Assembly (NCBI GenBank): GCA_963691705.1
Contig: OY829539.1
Location: 37,581,656 to 37,645,655 of the forward strand
From: Viola odorata
Lineage: Eukaryota; Streptophyta; Magnoliopsida; Malpighiales; Violaceae
DNA length: 64,000 nucleotides
Direction: 5' to 3'
A program made the position numbers and the translations under genes. The notes beneath the pieces were generated by a model. That model ran no database searches and was not told the DNA's origin. It saw only the letters and a program-made list of their open reading frames with translations. Below, in pieces: positions 40,280 through 51,766 of this stretch. How positions within the stretch are numbered: position 1 is the first letter of the stretch; each line of letters opens with the position of its first letter.

Positions 40280-42071
40280 AAGTTCGAACAGCCAACATCG
40301 TGCCCTCGACGATAACAGAGGCGCTTCGTGGGAGGCAACCCACGTTCTTTCCTCTCTCTTTTTTATTTCTGCTTCACTCTTTATTTTTCAGAACTTTCTT
40401 GTGTGTGCCCTTCTCGCATTGAGGACAATGCGAAGCCTAAGTATGGGGAGGGATTTATCTGTGTGTTTATTGCATGTTTAATTTCCCGTTTGATTGCATG
40501 ATTGCTTGTTTTGTTGCGAAAATTTTAAAAAAAAATTCAGATTTTTAATTTTTAGGATTTTGCTAAATTTTTGCCAAAATTCTGTCACTGCCCAATTTTC
40601 AGAAACCTTTGTGAATAAACACACTTTTGATCACATTTTGCACAAGTATGAACCACCAGCACCTTGTCTAGACCTAGCTATTCCCATTTTTGCTTGTTGA
40701 ACCTTATATCCATATCTAGGCCTCGATATCAGTAGTCACAAAAGCACCCTGTGAGCACTTGAGCTTCCATGCCTATTTCTTTCTTGTGTGAATAGGATGC
40801 TTTAGCTAGGCATTGGTTGATCTTGCATAATATCCCTGGGTATAGGCACTGTTAGACAAGGGAAAGCAACGATTTGACAAGAAAACTTCGCATCAATGTC
40901 TTTTTCTATCTTTTCTTCCCCCTCTCCTTCTTCTTTTTTCATGCCCCCAACATTACCCTTCTTTTCATACTCTTTCCTGACCATTCATTTTTTTTCTCTT
41001 GATCTTTTTCCTTGGTAGGTGAGGTAGCGATCGTTGAGGGTAACGTCAAGGGCTAGACATCCGAAGGACGCACAGTCAAGTTCAAGTGTGGGGAAGCAGA
41101 CGAAAGCAAAAGACTTCAAAGCAGAAAAAGAAAGCAAAGATCTAGGGCAAGAAAAAGCTCGAAAAAGTTTCGAGCCCTAGATCATTCAAAGAAATCGAGC
41201 CCCCAGAAAGTTTCAAGTGTGGGGAAGCCAAAGAAGTCACCATCGATGCTGGAAGCAGATCAAGGGCAAGCGCCGAATGAAAAATCAAAAGTTTCATGCC
41301 CCGGAAAAATCAAGATTTTGTAACTAGTTCGTGCCCCCTCTCCTATATAAAAAAAATAAAAAAAAATAAAAAGAAAAGAAAAGAAAAGAAAAATATAAAT
41401 ATAAATAAAAAGAGGGGGGCATTAAGCGAACAAAAAGAGTATCCGCATCCGAAGCCTCAACAAGAAGAGTTTCCTTCCCTCGAAAAGAAGACCTCTATCT
41501 AGCACCCGAATTATCATCATGCCCTCGACGAAAGCTGCCTTGCCACTTCGCCTTCTTTTAAGCCAAGGAATCCAACCAGGTTCTACCTGGTCCTTTCTTT
41601 TCTTTCCTTCTTTTCTCCCCTCATTTCTCTTCTGTTCATCTCCTGCTTCTCTCTTCCATATTTCTAGCTCATTCCATCCCTTTTCATTCTTTTTGCTAAT
41701 GCATTGTTTTTCCGATTGTTGATTGCCCATGGGTGTGTTCTACAGTACTCGGATTTATATGCAAGTTTGAATTTGTGTTGTGTTATATGCATTTAGTTTA
41801 GAGCATAAACACTTAGCCTTGCTTGCGAGAGTGAGTGTAAACACGTATTTGGTAAGGACTGCTGATTAAGGGCTTGATATGGGAAAGTTTGATCTTTGGG
41901 GTCGTTACCCCTATGGTTTGATGCAGGTGCCTTCTAGGTGAGAATGGGTCTTGTGCGAAGACAAGCTTGGTGTCGGTTCATATTTGTGTGTGGTTGCTGT
42001 GTTGTCTGTTTCTAGAGGTAGTTTTCAGTTTTGTGATTGCTCGAGGACGAGCAATGGGCAGTGTGGGGATT
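40280..42071 (+). other. Element F 3' untranslated block and purine tract
   Basis: Starts with GTGGGAGGCAACCCA (40328-40342) and the perfect stem CATTG-AGGA-CAATG (40417-40430). The rest parallels 23131-24728 of A, including an A-rich run near 41345-41410. It ends in the purine-rich GGGCAGTGTGGGGAT before the LTR. No coding pattern. Confidence 0.7.
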
Positions 42072-43860
42072 TGATAGCATGTCTTTATTATAGGTTTTCC
42101 TATCTTATTTCCAGCCTTTTCGAGGGCAAAATACTTCTAATTTGCCCTTTTCCCCATCTTTTTGCAGATCAGCGCCTAAAGGGAGAAAAGAGCGAAAACG
42201 AGCCTTTTTGGGAGGATTTCTGGAGTTTTCAAGATCGAGGTCTAGAAGAACAGAAGTTGTCGAGCCCACGACATAAACTTTGCCATCGAGGCCTTGCTGT
42301 GGTTTCCATCGTCGAGCCCTGGACAGACCAAAAGTGTTATTTCCACGTGTCCTCGTTGCCGTACTCCCACGTGTCACCTCTAATGTCTTCCAGAAGGTTT
42401 CGTGCAGATCCCCAAGAATATTCTCTTTAGTCGTCGTGCCCCCGACGCTAACCCGACCAGTGAGCAGTCTCGTGGCCGCAACGCTTCTGCATCAGTTCTT
42501 AATCAAAGGCTAAAGAAATGAACCTCCGAAGATTCCCACGGGATTCCTTGCGTTTCTAGAAGATTCCACAATATTCCAGCATGCTCTATGTGCTGTCACT
42601 CTCTCCCATTAGCTGGAATTTGTCTTTTTGTAGTCCCTTAGCTAGAATTTTATCTTCTTGTGGGCTGGACACTATATAAACCTCTAGTTTTAGGGTTTTA
42701 AGTATCTTGTAAATATTTTTCCACTTTCTTCTTTTGGGAGCCGCCTCCTTTTCTCTCCTCTCTCTTTGGGTGGTGGCTGAGGCATCCATTTCCAGCAGCC
42801 ATTGAACTTAACCGGAGCTTTGCTCCGGCCGGTAACATTTTAATAGTTTTATTCTTCTTGTTATTCTTTTATGCAATCTTTCTTTTCCTATTTTGTTTAT
42901 TTATTTTGTGGTATGACTAGCTAGATTCTCCCTTCTTAGCAGAGGTTATTTGAGGGTTGCATGGGTATTTAAGAGGCCTAAATGTGTTTAATATATTCTT
43001 ATTGTTGTATTCGATTGTTTATCGGTTTCTTATTAATTCATCAAGGGTAAGATTAGTAGTCTGGCGAACTAATATCTAGACCTAGATGATTACTGTCATT
43101 CTCTTGGTTATAACTGACGTGAATCCTTGAGTTAGAGTAGACACCTAGTGGGGGACATCGCGAGAGGTCTTTCGTTTAGGGGTAAATGGTCCTTTAGGTT
43201 ATGTGATGCGAGCTTGACAACCTGAGATGTCACGCCCTAGATCTGTCTTGCCTCCACTTTATGGCCGTTTTGAGTAGTGCCTCCCCGCATTCGTGCCTTG
43301 TGGGATGGCGAAAGGTCAAGGCCACCCCATATATGGAAACGGGGGGTGGCTTCTACCTACGAAGGTGAGTAGGGGGGCTACTTGGAAACATATAGCATGT
43401 CTATGACATAGGAATATAATATTTTTGGGCCGATGACTTTCATGCCCTCGACGCAACCCGAGAATGTCCTTTGCTAAGATCTCTTCTCTTTTGATTTTAT
43501 TGCTTTTAATTTCTTCTCTTCTGACTTTATTTCTTTACTTGATTTTTGTTTGCATGTCATGCCCTTGATTTCTGTTTGCATGTTTTGCCCCTGATTGTGT
43601 TTTACTTTCGTGCCCTTGATTTCAATTTTTATTAATTTTCTTGTTAGCAACCATCTCTATCTTGGTTAACTAGATTAACCAACCCCCCCCCCCCCCCCCC
43701 ATTGTTTCTTTTATTGTTTCATTTTATATCTGGTCTTGTCTAGTGTATGTCTTCACCATTCTCTGTAGATCGAACCTCTTGCCACTGTCTTCAATCCTTT
43801 TTTTTTTTGCATGTGATAAGTTGTAATTATTTGATCGTGCCCTCGACAAGCACATCATCA
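42072..43860 (+). repeat. Element F 3' LTR (about 1.79 kb)
   Basis: Begins TGATAGCATGTC and shares blocks with the LTR of A, including GACACCTAGTGG and TCTACCTACGAAGG. TATATAAA lies at 42673-42680. An 18-C run is at 43683-43700, in the place of the 12-C run of the A LTR. It ends near CACATCATCA; the exact end within CATCATCA is uncertain. E resumes at 43861. Confidence 0.82.
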
Positions 43861-44989
43861 CATCTTTCTTGGGTACAAGTAAAATAGGAATGGCGTAAGG
43901 AGACATGCTCTTCCGAATGAATCCCTTACTTAATAGATCATCATCCTACTTTTGCAATTCCTTTGTCTTCTCGGGATTGCAACGGTAGACTGGTCAATTC
44001 GGTAGGGATGCGCTAGGTATCAGGTCGATCTTGTGCTCAATTTCTGGGATGGGGGGAGACTATTAGGCATTTCGGAAGGAAAGACATCTTCAAATTCCTG
44101 CAAAATGAAAATAATCGGACTTGGTAGGAAGAAGGGGGGTTATCGGTAGTACTCAAGCAGTGCGCCTTGTACCGAAGCACAAGACACACCTTGTTAGCCA
44201 AATATGCATGCCTCACATCCTTACCCCTCGCCATTACACTCAAGTATTTAGGCTCACCCTCTCTACCATGCTTACTTTTGTCATGGCGTGTGTTCAACTC
44301 TACCTTCCTTTTTTCTCTCGCTCTCTCTCACTCATCTTACCATGCTTGCTTTTGTTATGGCGTGTTTTCAACTCACTACTCACATTTTTCACACCACTCT
44401 TTTCTCTCATTTTTCTCATCAAATGAAATTCCACACTTGCTTTCTCCATGTGTTTCTGGTCCTCTCGGATTTGTGTGGGTGAAAGAGGTGGAATGTTGAA
44501 CCTTTTCCCATGGTGAGTCAAGTGAATTTTATTGGTGCGGCTGTCGTGCAGCACATGGCGATCAAACTGCCATGGTCGGCCTAACAAAATATGGCTTGCA
44601 TCCATCAAAACCACATCAAATAGCCTATCATCTTGAAAGCAATTAAGACTTGCTCTTTAACTTTCACTTCACCCTCGTCATTAAACCAATGCAAGGAATA
44701 CGGTTTCGGGTGGGGTATGGTTGGCAGATTGAGCTTATGTACCAAGAGGTGGCTTGCGGCGTCCACAACAATTCCATTATCAACGATAAGGGATGCAATC
44801 TTACTGTTGATGTTACACCTTGAATGGAAGAGGTTTTCTCTTTGTTCATCGCATTCGGCTTTGTACTTGGTCTGCACATTCATACTTCTTCGCACTACCA
44901 ATGTCATAGCTGATGCTGGGATTACTTCTTCTTCACTACTCTCGGCTCTCTCGCTCTCTACCTTATTCTCTTCTTCCTCACCATCACGT
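43861..44989 (-). pseudogene. pol: Element E protease and RT start
   Basis: Protease reads ASLIVDNGIVVDAASHLLVH (about 44790; D-N-G-I, with Ile where Ser/Thr is usual) and ASHILLGRPWQFDRH (about 44595), joined across a frameshift near 44620. The linker holds two imperfect copies of a KTRHNKSKHG-like unit (about 44260-44370). The frame reaches MSPYAIPILLVPKKD of RT and stops at the F junction. Confidence 0.82.
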
Positions 44990-46515
44990 TCGCTTTCGAA
45001 GTCATAAACTCCTTCTCGGATGATTATCACACGGCGATTGGGACATTCGGAGGAAATGTGCCCACGCCCGTGACATTTGTAGAACTCTATGTTCGCGGAA
45101 TACTTCCTCGGTGGAGGTTTAGTGCTAGGGTGACTAACGGGTTTTGGTGGGGGATTGTCGGGGTTAATTTTAGGGTAGGGTGTGTAGGGCTTGAGTGTGG
45201 ATAGTGTAGGTTTGGGAGGTGGTGTGTGTGAGAGGTTTCTTGGGTAAGCTCGGTCCTTTTGGAATGGTTTATAAGGCTGGGGAATGTTCTGGGTGTAAGG
45301 TTTTCGTTCATAGGCCTCATGTACCTCTACCTTCATTACATAATGAAGCATGGGCTGTAGGCTCTCGAAATCCTTCAATTCCAGCTTGAACTTCAGCTTC
45401 TCATCGAGACCATTTAGAAACAGTGCCATGGTTATTTCTTCTTCTTCACAAGTATCAATTTTGGTGAGGAGGGCCTCAATTTCATTGTAATAGTCTCCGA
45501 CGGCTTTAGCTCCTTGCTTGAGACCTTGAAATTTGTTTTACAAGTCTCGCTTGTAAGTGGAGGGAACAAACCGCTCTCTCATGATGTGTTTCATCTCCTC
45601 CCAAGTACGGATGGCACCGGTATCCCCTCTTTCCTTGCATACTCTGTCCCACCAACTAACTACGTAGCCATCAAATTCCATGGCCGCTAGCCTGACCTTC
45701 TTTCTTTTGGAATATTGGTGATAATTGAATATTCGTTGTATCTTCCCTTCCCATTTGAGGTACTCAGATGGATCGATTACACCTTCAAATGTAGGAATCT
45801 GCACCTTGACGCTACTCAAGTTGTCGTCTATCCGAGGCTTCTGCTACCTATCAGTCGGTTCAGTAAAATGTTGACCTTGTGCTCGATTTCGCCGTCCCCG
45901 ATTGATGTCCTCATATTCTTGATTGAAGTCCTCATATCCCTCAAAGTCTTCATGCTCATCGGCATTGTCATAAAATTTACGTGCATGGTGAGGTGTGGTG
46001 CGTGCACGCATATGAGGAATGAGGTTCCGGGGGTTAGGAACACTATCGATATCCGATAGACCACGGCCCTGAGGTGGCCTAGTGGTGAGACTCGTGTGAT
46101 GACGTTGGTATTGTGTAGTGATGCCTTTGGCATAGGTATCGAGAATGGCCTGACTTGTGGAGGCTTCTGGCTTTCGGGGCAGAGTGGTGAGAACATTCAG
46201 AAAGCCTCGGCCGACAACCCTTTCATGGTTGTCATTATCGGCATCGCAGTCATGACCTTCCTCCTCGGTCTCTCAAGTGACTGGTTTCTTGTGAGGGTCC
46301 TCGTGGGACTTAAGAGGTAGCCCCAGTGGGGCTGGTGGAGGTATCGGAGGTCTTGTTTCCCGAAAGTTCACAGGACCTTAGGGTTTCCTCTAACATGGCC
46401 TGGCGCGGGTCAGACTTGGCCAAGGCTAGCTTCATTTCGGCCAAGGATGTGAGAATTTGGTTCAGGCCATCCTCAGTTCTACCTCATTAGTCCCGACTAT
46501 ACTTTCATTTGACAT
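44990..46515 (-). pseudogene. gag: Element E gag
   Basis: Starts MSNESIVGTNEVELRM near 46515. Core: VKVQIPTFEGVIDPSEYLKW, LAAMEFDGYVVSWWD and MKHIMRERFVPSTYKRDL (45538-45819), then ALFLNGLDEKLKFKLELKD (about 45425). A Pro-rich linker leads to FYKCHGRGHISSEC, in which the first Cys of the CCHC knuckle is replaced by Phe, so zinc binding would be lost. Several stops and shifts (about 46196-45820 and 45540) break it. It is close to the gag of H. Confidence 0.85.
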
Positions 46516-47754
46516 TATAAAGCTTGTACCTGCACACTTAAACAAAGGTTAGTAAAAATAATTCTCCCTCTCACGTGTTTAAACTCTCTTGTTTGGCACT
46601 CGTAAAAGATATCCTCACAATCACTCACTCTCGGTTGCAAGGTGTGTGATTCCTTAGCGCACTAGTCTTGCGCTTCAAGTAAACAAACGTGCAATTACCT
46701 TTATAAACGCTCAAGAGCTTATGATGAAAGAGACGGAAGTGGTACCGGTAGGGAAGATATTGAAAAGGAAAAGAAGTACCGGTAGATGAGATGGGTGGTT
46801 ACCGGTATTCTCAAGAAGACTCAAGAAAAGTAAAGAGAAAAGCACCGATAAGTCAAAAAGGAAAGTACCGGTAGACTTAAGAAAACTTAGGTATATGAGA
46901 ATGGTACCGGTAAAGGTTACCGGACTCAGTAAGACTTAAGCAAAAGACCTAGTTTGTTTCTTCTGATGGAAGGATGACTCAAGACTAGACGGAAGGATGA
47001 CACAAGACTCGAGTAAAATAGTTAAAGAGTTGGTGATGTAGGTAGGATCTTTAGCTAACAACTTTTGGGATAGACTAGATGGTTTGGTAGGGTGTTCCCG
47101 AGAAAGTAGGAGAGAGGGGTGGCTGACTTGTCTAGTGCATTTAATGCATGGGATGGACGTGTGATGACCGGCGACGTGAAAGAATAATTGTTTAGAGGGA
47201 AACTCAAATGCTTTAGCTTTTTAAAGTATATTAGATCAAAATTTGGTTTCCTCACTCAAGCTTTTCTCTCTTCCGGAGGAACAAGATTAACACCAAGGAC
47301 ACCAAGAACACCTTTTTCGGATTTTGATCCTCTCTTTTTTATTTTGTTAGCAAATATTGCTATAAAATTTACCAACTTTATAACGCTGAAATTGGTCTTA
47401 AAGAACAAGGTTCAAGACACAAGGAAACTGGAAAAAGTTACATTATTCGATCATAGGTGCAAGAATGTTCATTTCCCAATTGCATAATTCCTATAAAACC
47501 CCAAGGATTTCTACTTCCCTCCTATTATAATTTACCTAAGGATTTCTCAGTTAAACAATCCTAACCACCTAGCACCTTGTTGGTTAAAAGGTTTACTAAG
47601 ATGATTGATATTGGCATATGGAAGACAATTATTGACTAAGACACCTCGGTTGTCAGGCGAGATATACTAACCAATTTACTTACAATCCTTAGAATCAAAG
47701 TTTGATCTAGACTACCTTGACTAAGACACCTCGATTTTTAGGCGAGGCTTATTT
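46516..47754 (-). promoter_or_regulatory. Element E leader and promoter-like region with GTACCGGTA cluster
   Basis: No coding pattern. On the - strand, TTTATAAA at 46700-46707 could be a TATA box, about 190 bases before gag. Immediately upstream of it (46742-46923) lie four GTACCGGTA copies (46742, 46776, 46865 and 46905) and two TTACCGG variants, like an enhancer array. The leader has CACGTGTTTAAA near 46574, shared with C and H. The outer part (46930-47754) is unassigned; it contains CTTGACTAAGACACCTCG twice (about 47632 and 47718). Whether this is a 5' LTR is not shown, as it does not match the E 3' LTR. Confidence 0.5.
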
Positions 47755-48958
47755 GTTGAAGTTAGGGAGAGCAAGAATAGGACTCCGCATGAGGCTTTCC
47801 TTGAGCTCTTGGACTGCCTCCTCCTGTCTTGTATTCCACACAAATGGCACATTCTTCTTAGTTAGCTCGTTGAGGGGTGCGGCAATGGTGGAGAAGTTGG
47901 GCACGAAACGTCGGTAGAAACTAGCTAGGCCATGGAATGACCTCACTTCACTAGCATTCTTGGGTTGTGGCCCCCTAATGGCCTTCACCTTCTCTTCATC
48001 CACTTGGACGCCACCTACACTTACCACAAAGCCAAGAAAATGCACTCTAACCAAACAAAACTCATACTTAGCCAATTTTGCATATAATTTGTGAAGCCTA
48101 AGTGTGTGAAGTACGAAGCCAAGTTATTAGCATGTGCATCAATTGAAGGACTATAGATAAGTATATCATCAAAGTATACTACAACAAAATGTCCAATAAA
48201 TTCACGCAGCATATGATTCATCAAACGCATAAACGTACTAGGTGCATTACAAAGACCAAATGGCATCACCATTCATTCATATAATCCATGCTTGGTCTTA
48301 AATGCAGTTTTCCATTCATCCCCCTCATGCATACGAATTTGGTGGTATCCACTCATCAAGTCTATCTTAGAATATACTTGGCTACCACTCAATTCATCTA
48401 ACATATCATCAAAGCGAGGGATAGGATGACGATACCTCACGGTTATCTTATTGATGGCTCTACAATCCACACACATGCGCCAAGTTATATCCTTTTTAGG
48501 TACTAGTAGCATGGGAACGGCACATGTTGACATACTTTCTCGGATATGCCCCTTGCTCAATAGTTCTCAACTTGACGTTAGAGTTCCTTCGTCTCCTCCA
48601 GATTGCACCGATACGCGGGTCTGTTGGGTAATACCGAACCCAGAATAAGGTCGATCTTGTGCTCAATGTCACGGATTGGAGGTAATACTTGTGGCATTTC
48701 CTTTGGAAACACATCATTAAACTCCTGCAAAAGTGAAACAATTGGACTAGGTAGAGAAGAAAGGTTAGTGTCAACATTTAAGCAATGTGCTTTGTACCTA
48801 AGTACAAGGCACATTTTGTTAGAATGCAATGCTTGCTCTTTTAGTGTTTCCCTTACTTCCATGCTTGCTCTTTTCATGGGGTGTATTTTGCTCACTTCCT
48901 CTCTTTTTCTCTCCACTCTATTCCCCTTGCATTCGCTCTTACTCACACCCAATACCAT
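47755..48958 (-). pseudogene. pol: Element H reverse transcriptase
   Basis: RT motifs in order: [20 protein letters not shown] (about 48515), [20 protein letters not shown] (about 48350), [18 protein letters not shown] (about 48260) and the intact [11 protein letters not shown] (about 48170). [19 protein letters not shown] and SFHGLASFYRRFVPNFST follow, to ALPNFNK at the truncation. Single frame changes near 48560, 48272 and 48075 and a stop after LYE break it. The first part, from 48958, covers the protease-RT linker and the PPIRDIEHKIDL segment. Confidence 0.9.
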
Positions 48959-49064
48959 GCTTACTCTTTTACTGGTGTGTTTTGAGCTCTCTACTTACTT
49001 TCTTCTCTCCACTCTTATCACTCAAACTCCTCACAATAAGGAATTCGGCGCTAGCCTTTTCCAT

Positions 49065-49442
49065 TTATTTTTTATCCTTATGGACTTGATATGGAGAAAG
49101 AGGTGGAATAATGAACTTCTTACCGCGGTAGGTGAGCTGAATTTTATTGGTGTGCCCATCATGGATCACCTTTCTATCAAATTTCCATGGACGCCCTAAA
49201 AGAAGATGACTCACATCGATTAGCACCACATCACATAATCGTTCATCCTCATACCCTCTCATCTTGAAGTTCACAAGCACTTGCTCCTTGACCTTAACCT
49301 CTCCATCATCATTAAACCAATGAAGGGAATAAGGCTTGGCATGGGGTGTAGTTGGAAAACCCAACTTGTGCACTAGAATGTGACTTGTAGCATCAACAAC
49401 ATTACCATTATCCACAATCATAGAGATGATTATACCATGCAC
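49065..49442 (-). pseudogene. pol: Element H protease
   Basis: ISMIVDNGNVVDATSHILVH has D-N-G-N at the active site (Ser/Thr replaced by Asn), followed by VSHLLLGRPWKFDRK. The stretch is open for 125 residues. The same HxxxGxPWxFDR context is found in C and E. The active-site change alone suggests reduced or no activity. Confidence 0.85.
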
Positions 49443-51107
49443 CTCACATCTAGAATGGAAGAGGTTCTCCCTTTACTCAACACATGCATCTTCCAACTTG
49501 GCATGTGCACTCAAACTCCTCCTCACAACCAAGGTCATGGCCGAAGTCGGGTTAATTTCTTCTCCATCACTACTCATTACTTCTTCCTATTCCCTACAAA
49601 CCTCCTCATTAATAACCTCATCTACTTCACTATCCGTCTCATACACTCCCTTTCTAATGACAATCACCCTCCGGTTTAGGCATTCAGAAGAGATGTGCCC
49701 TCTCCCACGGTACTTGAAACATTCAATATTGGAAGAGTGGTTTCTAGGTGGTGCATTGGAAGTGTTTTGGTTGTTTTGTGTTGTAGTAGGAGGTGGCTTA
49801 AGGCTTTGTTGTTGGGGAATTTGGTTTGGTATACGGTGGGTTTTTAGGTTGGTCTTTTTGGTATGGTTTCCATAGTGTCTTGGAAGGATTTGAGTATGTG
49901 TTAGTGGTGTTGGTGTTTTGGCTAGGTAAATTCTTCCTTTTGGTGGCCTCATGTGCTTCTACCTTGAGTGCATAGTGTAACATAGGTTGCAAATTCACAA
50001 AATCACGCAATTCAAGTTTATATCTAATTTTCTCATGCATACCATTCAAAAAGTGGGCCACGGTTACCTCTTCGTATTCTTGGGTGTTGGTTTGGGTGAG
50101 AAGAGCCTCAAGCTCGTTGTAGTAGTCGCCCACGGACTTGGTTCCTTGTTTGAGTCCTTGCAACCGGTTTTGTAAGTCCCTTTTGTAGAAAGATGGCACA
50201 AATCTCTTCCGCATGACTTGTTTCATCTCTTCCCATGTCCGGATAGCCATTTCCCCATACCTCTCCCTACAAACCTTCTCCCACCAACTCATGACATATC
50301 CATCAAATTCCATTGCAGCAAGCTTCACCTTTGTGCTTTCCGAATATTGGTGGCAATTGAAAATGCGTTGGATCTTTCCTTCCCACTTGGTGTACTCCGA
50401 AGGGACCGTAGTACCCTTAAAGATAGGAATTTGAACCTTGATGCTATCTAAATTGTCATCAAACTGGGGTTCTTGAAACCTTCCCCTCCTCACTCTATTC
50501 ATCTGTACCCTCTCCTCATTATCATCAAAATAATCATTTTCTTCTTTATGAACTTCCTCATAAAACTCCCTATCATGATGAGGCATAGTACAACCTTGTA
50601 AGTAAGGAAACAAGGCTTGGTGAGGTACTCATTGACCCCTAGGAAGTGGCACACTAGGAAATGTTGGAGGTTGACCACTTGTGGTCGGATGGTTGTGGTG
50701 GAAAACATTGTGGCCACTATGATGTTGGGCAAGATGGCATTGAGCTTGGAGATCCTTGAGCACATAAGCATGTGCTTCGGCAATGACAAGACCTCTTCCC
50801 CAAGGACCCATCGTAAGGGTGTGTGGAAAACCTCGGTTGGCCTCCCCCATACTCCTTCCATACTCATCACCACTCTCATGTCCTTCCGACTCCGTTTCAC
50901 ATGCCCCTTCCTTATATGGCTCTTCTCGTAACTTAGATTTTATGGTGCTAGGGATTATGGGGGCTTCCCTTGTGTCAACATAAAGGTCCGGAGCAGCTTC
51001 TTCAACTCATGGTGCCCCCGCTCTATAGCGTCAAATCTAGCCAAAAAAGAAGGATCGGCCTCATTGGACTTGATGTCATTGTTTCCCATGACACTTTCGG
51101 TAGACAT
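49443..51107 (-). pseudogene. gag: Element H gag
   Basis: Starts MSTESVMGNNDIKSNEADPS at 51107 and stops at about 50955; after frame changes the main frame runs 50850-49798. Core: IKVQIPIFKGTTVPSEYTKW, LAAMEFDGYVMSWWEKVCRE, MKQVMRKRFVPSFYKRDL and AHFLNGMHEKIRYKLELRD. A shift near 49800 leads to CFKYRGRGHISSEC, in which the second Cys of the CCHC knuckle is Tyr. A His-rich N-terminal region (HLAQHHSGHNVFHHNHP) has no counterpart that I know. Confidence 0.85.
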
Positions 51108-51766
51108 AATAGAAAATTTGGTACCTACATAAGTAGCAAACGTTGGTGAAAATTCTCTCCCTCACGTGTTTACTCTGGTGTTTAAGCACTCGAAAAGTTG
51201 TTCTCATAAAATCTCTCACTCTTGGTTCCTGAATTGGAGCCATAAGTTAAGCGCTTGAGGTCGCACGAATTGAAAATCCACTTATCAATCAATCCTTTCG
51301 CCTTGAACAATCACCACAAGACTCGACAAGAAAAGCACACAATTATGAGACTCAACGAGTCAAAAGAAGGAAAACCAAATGCAAATGAAACTCGAGAATT
51401 GAAAGGCTAGTTTTCGTGTTTTAACAAGTGACAACAATCAACTATTCTTGACTCTAAACACTTTGTATCAAGTTTTCTTCAACTTGTTCAGGAACAACTT
51501 CAATTTTTCTCCCGGAGTGGAAAATTAAGTACGAAATCCACTATTCTTGACTTAAACACTTTGTATGACTCAACACAATAATATTCAACCAAGAAAGAAG
51601 AAGAAATTCGATTGAATTTACAAAGAAAAACTTGACAGCTATGAACATAAAGAACACCAAATTCTGGAAAAATTGTAATTCTCAAATTCGTTGATCAAAT
51701 GATGTGATTTCTAGGCAATTTTAGGAATGATTTGTGGCTAAAATTCAATTAGAAACAATCAATCAA
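51108..51766 (-). other. Element H leader
   Basis: No coding pattern. CTCCCTCACGTGTTTA near 51155 is the shared leader motif. ACTCTAAACACTTTGTAT and a near copy occur at about 51450 and 51549. No PBS or LTR end was recognised before the insertion of I. ATCAA (51762-51766) is the likely target duplication of I; its partner is outside the window. Confidence 0.55.

Larger units (their letters stand above)
38421..43860 (+). mobile_element. Element F: non-autonomous Athila-related element (LARD type)
   Basis: It has two LTR copies (38421-38995, truncated at both ends, and 42072-43860) around a 3.1-kb internal region. That region has no gag-pol but encodes one long ORF of unknown function. LTR and 3' region are homologous to element A, so F would depend on proteins from A-like elements. 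No target duplication can be read because its left end is deleted together with part of E RT. Confidence 0.85.
28093..47754 (-). mobile_element. Element E: CRM-like chromovirus, broken by C and F
   Basis: Pieces in element order: leader/5' region 46516-47754, gag 44990-46515, protease and RT start 43861-44989, (F insertion), RNase H 38117-38420, integrase 36864-38116, and 3' LTR 35913-36863 plus 28093-28111 (C insertion between). About 0.8 kb of RT is missing next to F. The integrase end DSRVNPFEERGDD directly before the purine tract is typical of CRM. Treating the two sides of F as one element is inference: the 5' region does not obviously match the 3' LTR. Confidence 0.7.
47755..51766 (-). 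mobile_element. Element H: CRM-like chromovirus, 5' half
   Basis: On the - strand: leader, gag, protease and RT up to the RT/RNase H boundary, where the sequence stops at 47755 and E-associated sequence begins. RNase H, integrase and 3' LTR are absent. It is a second copy type related to E (gag and protease closely similar). It is cut in its leader by element I. Confidence 0.85.

Noticed and set aside
46516..47754. Complete 5' LTR of E
   Set aside because: It does not visibly match the E 3' LTR (35913-36863), and no TG/CA ends or PBS were found; reported as promoter-like region only.
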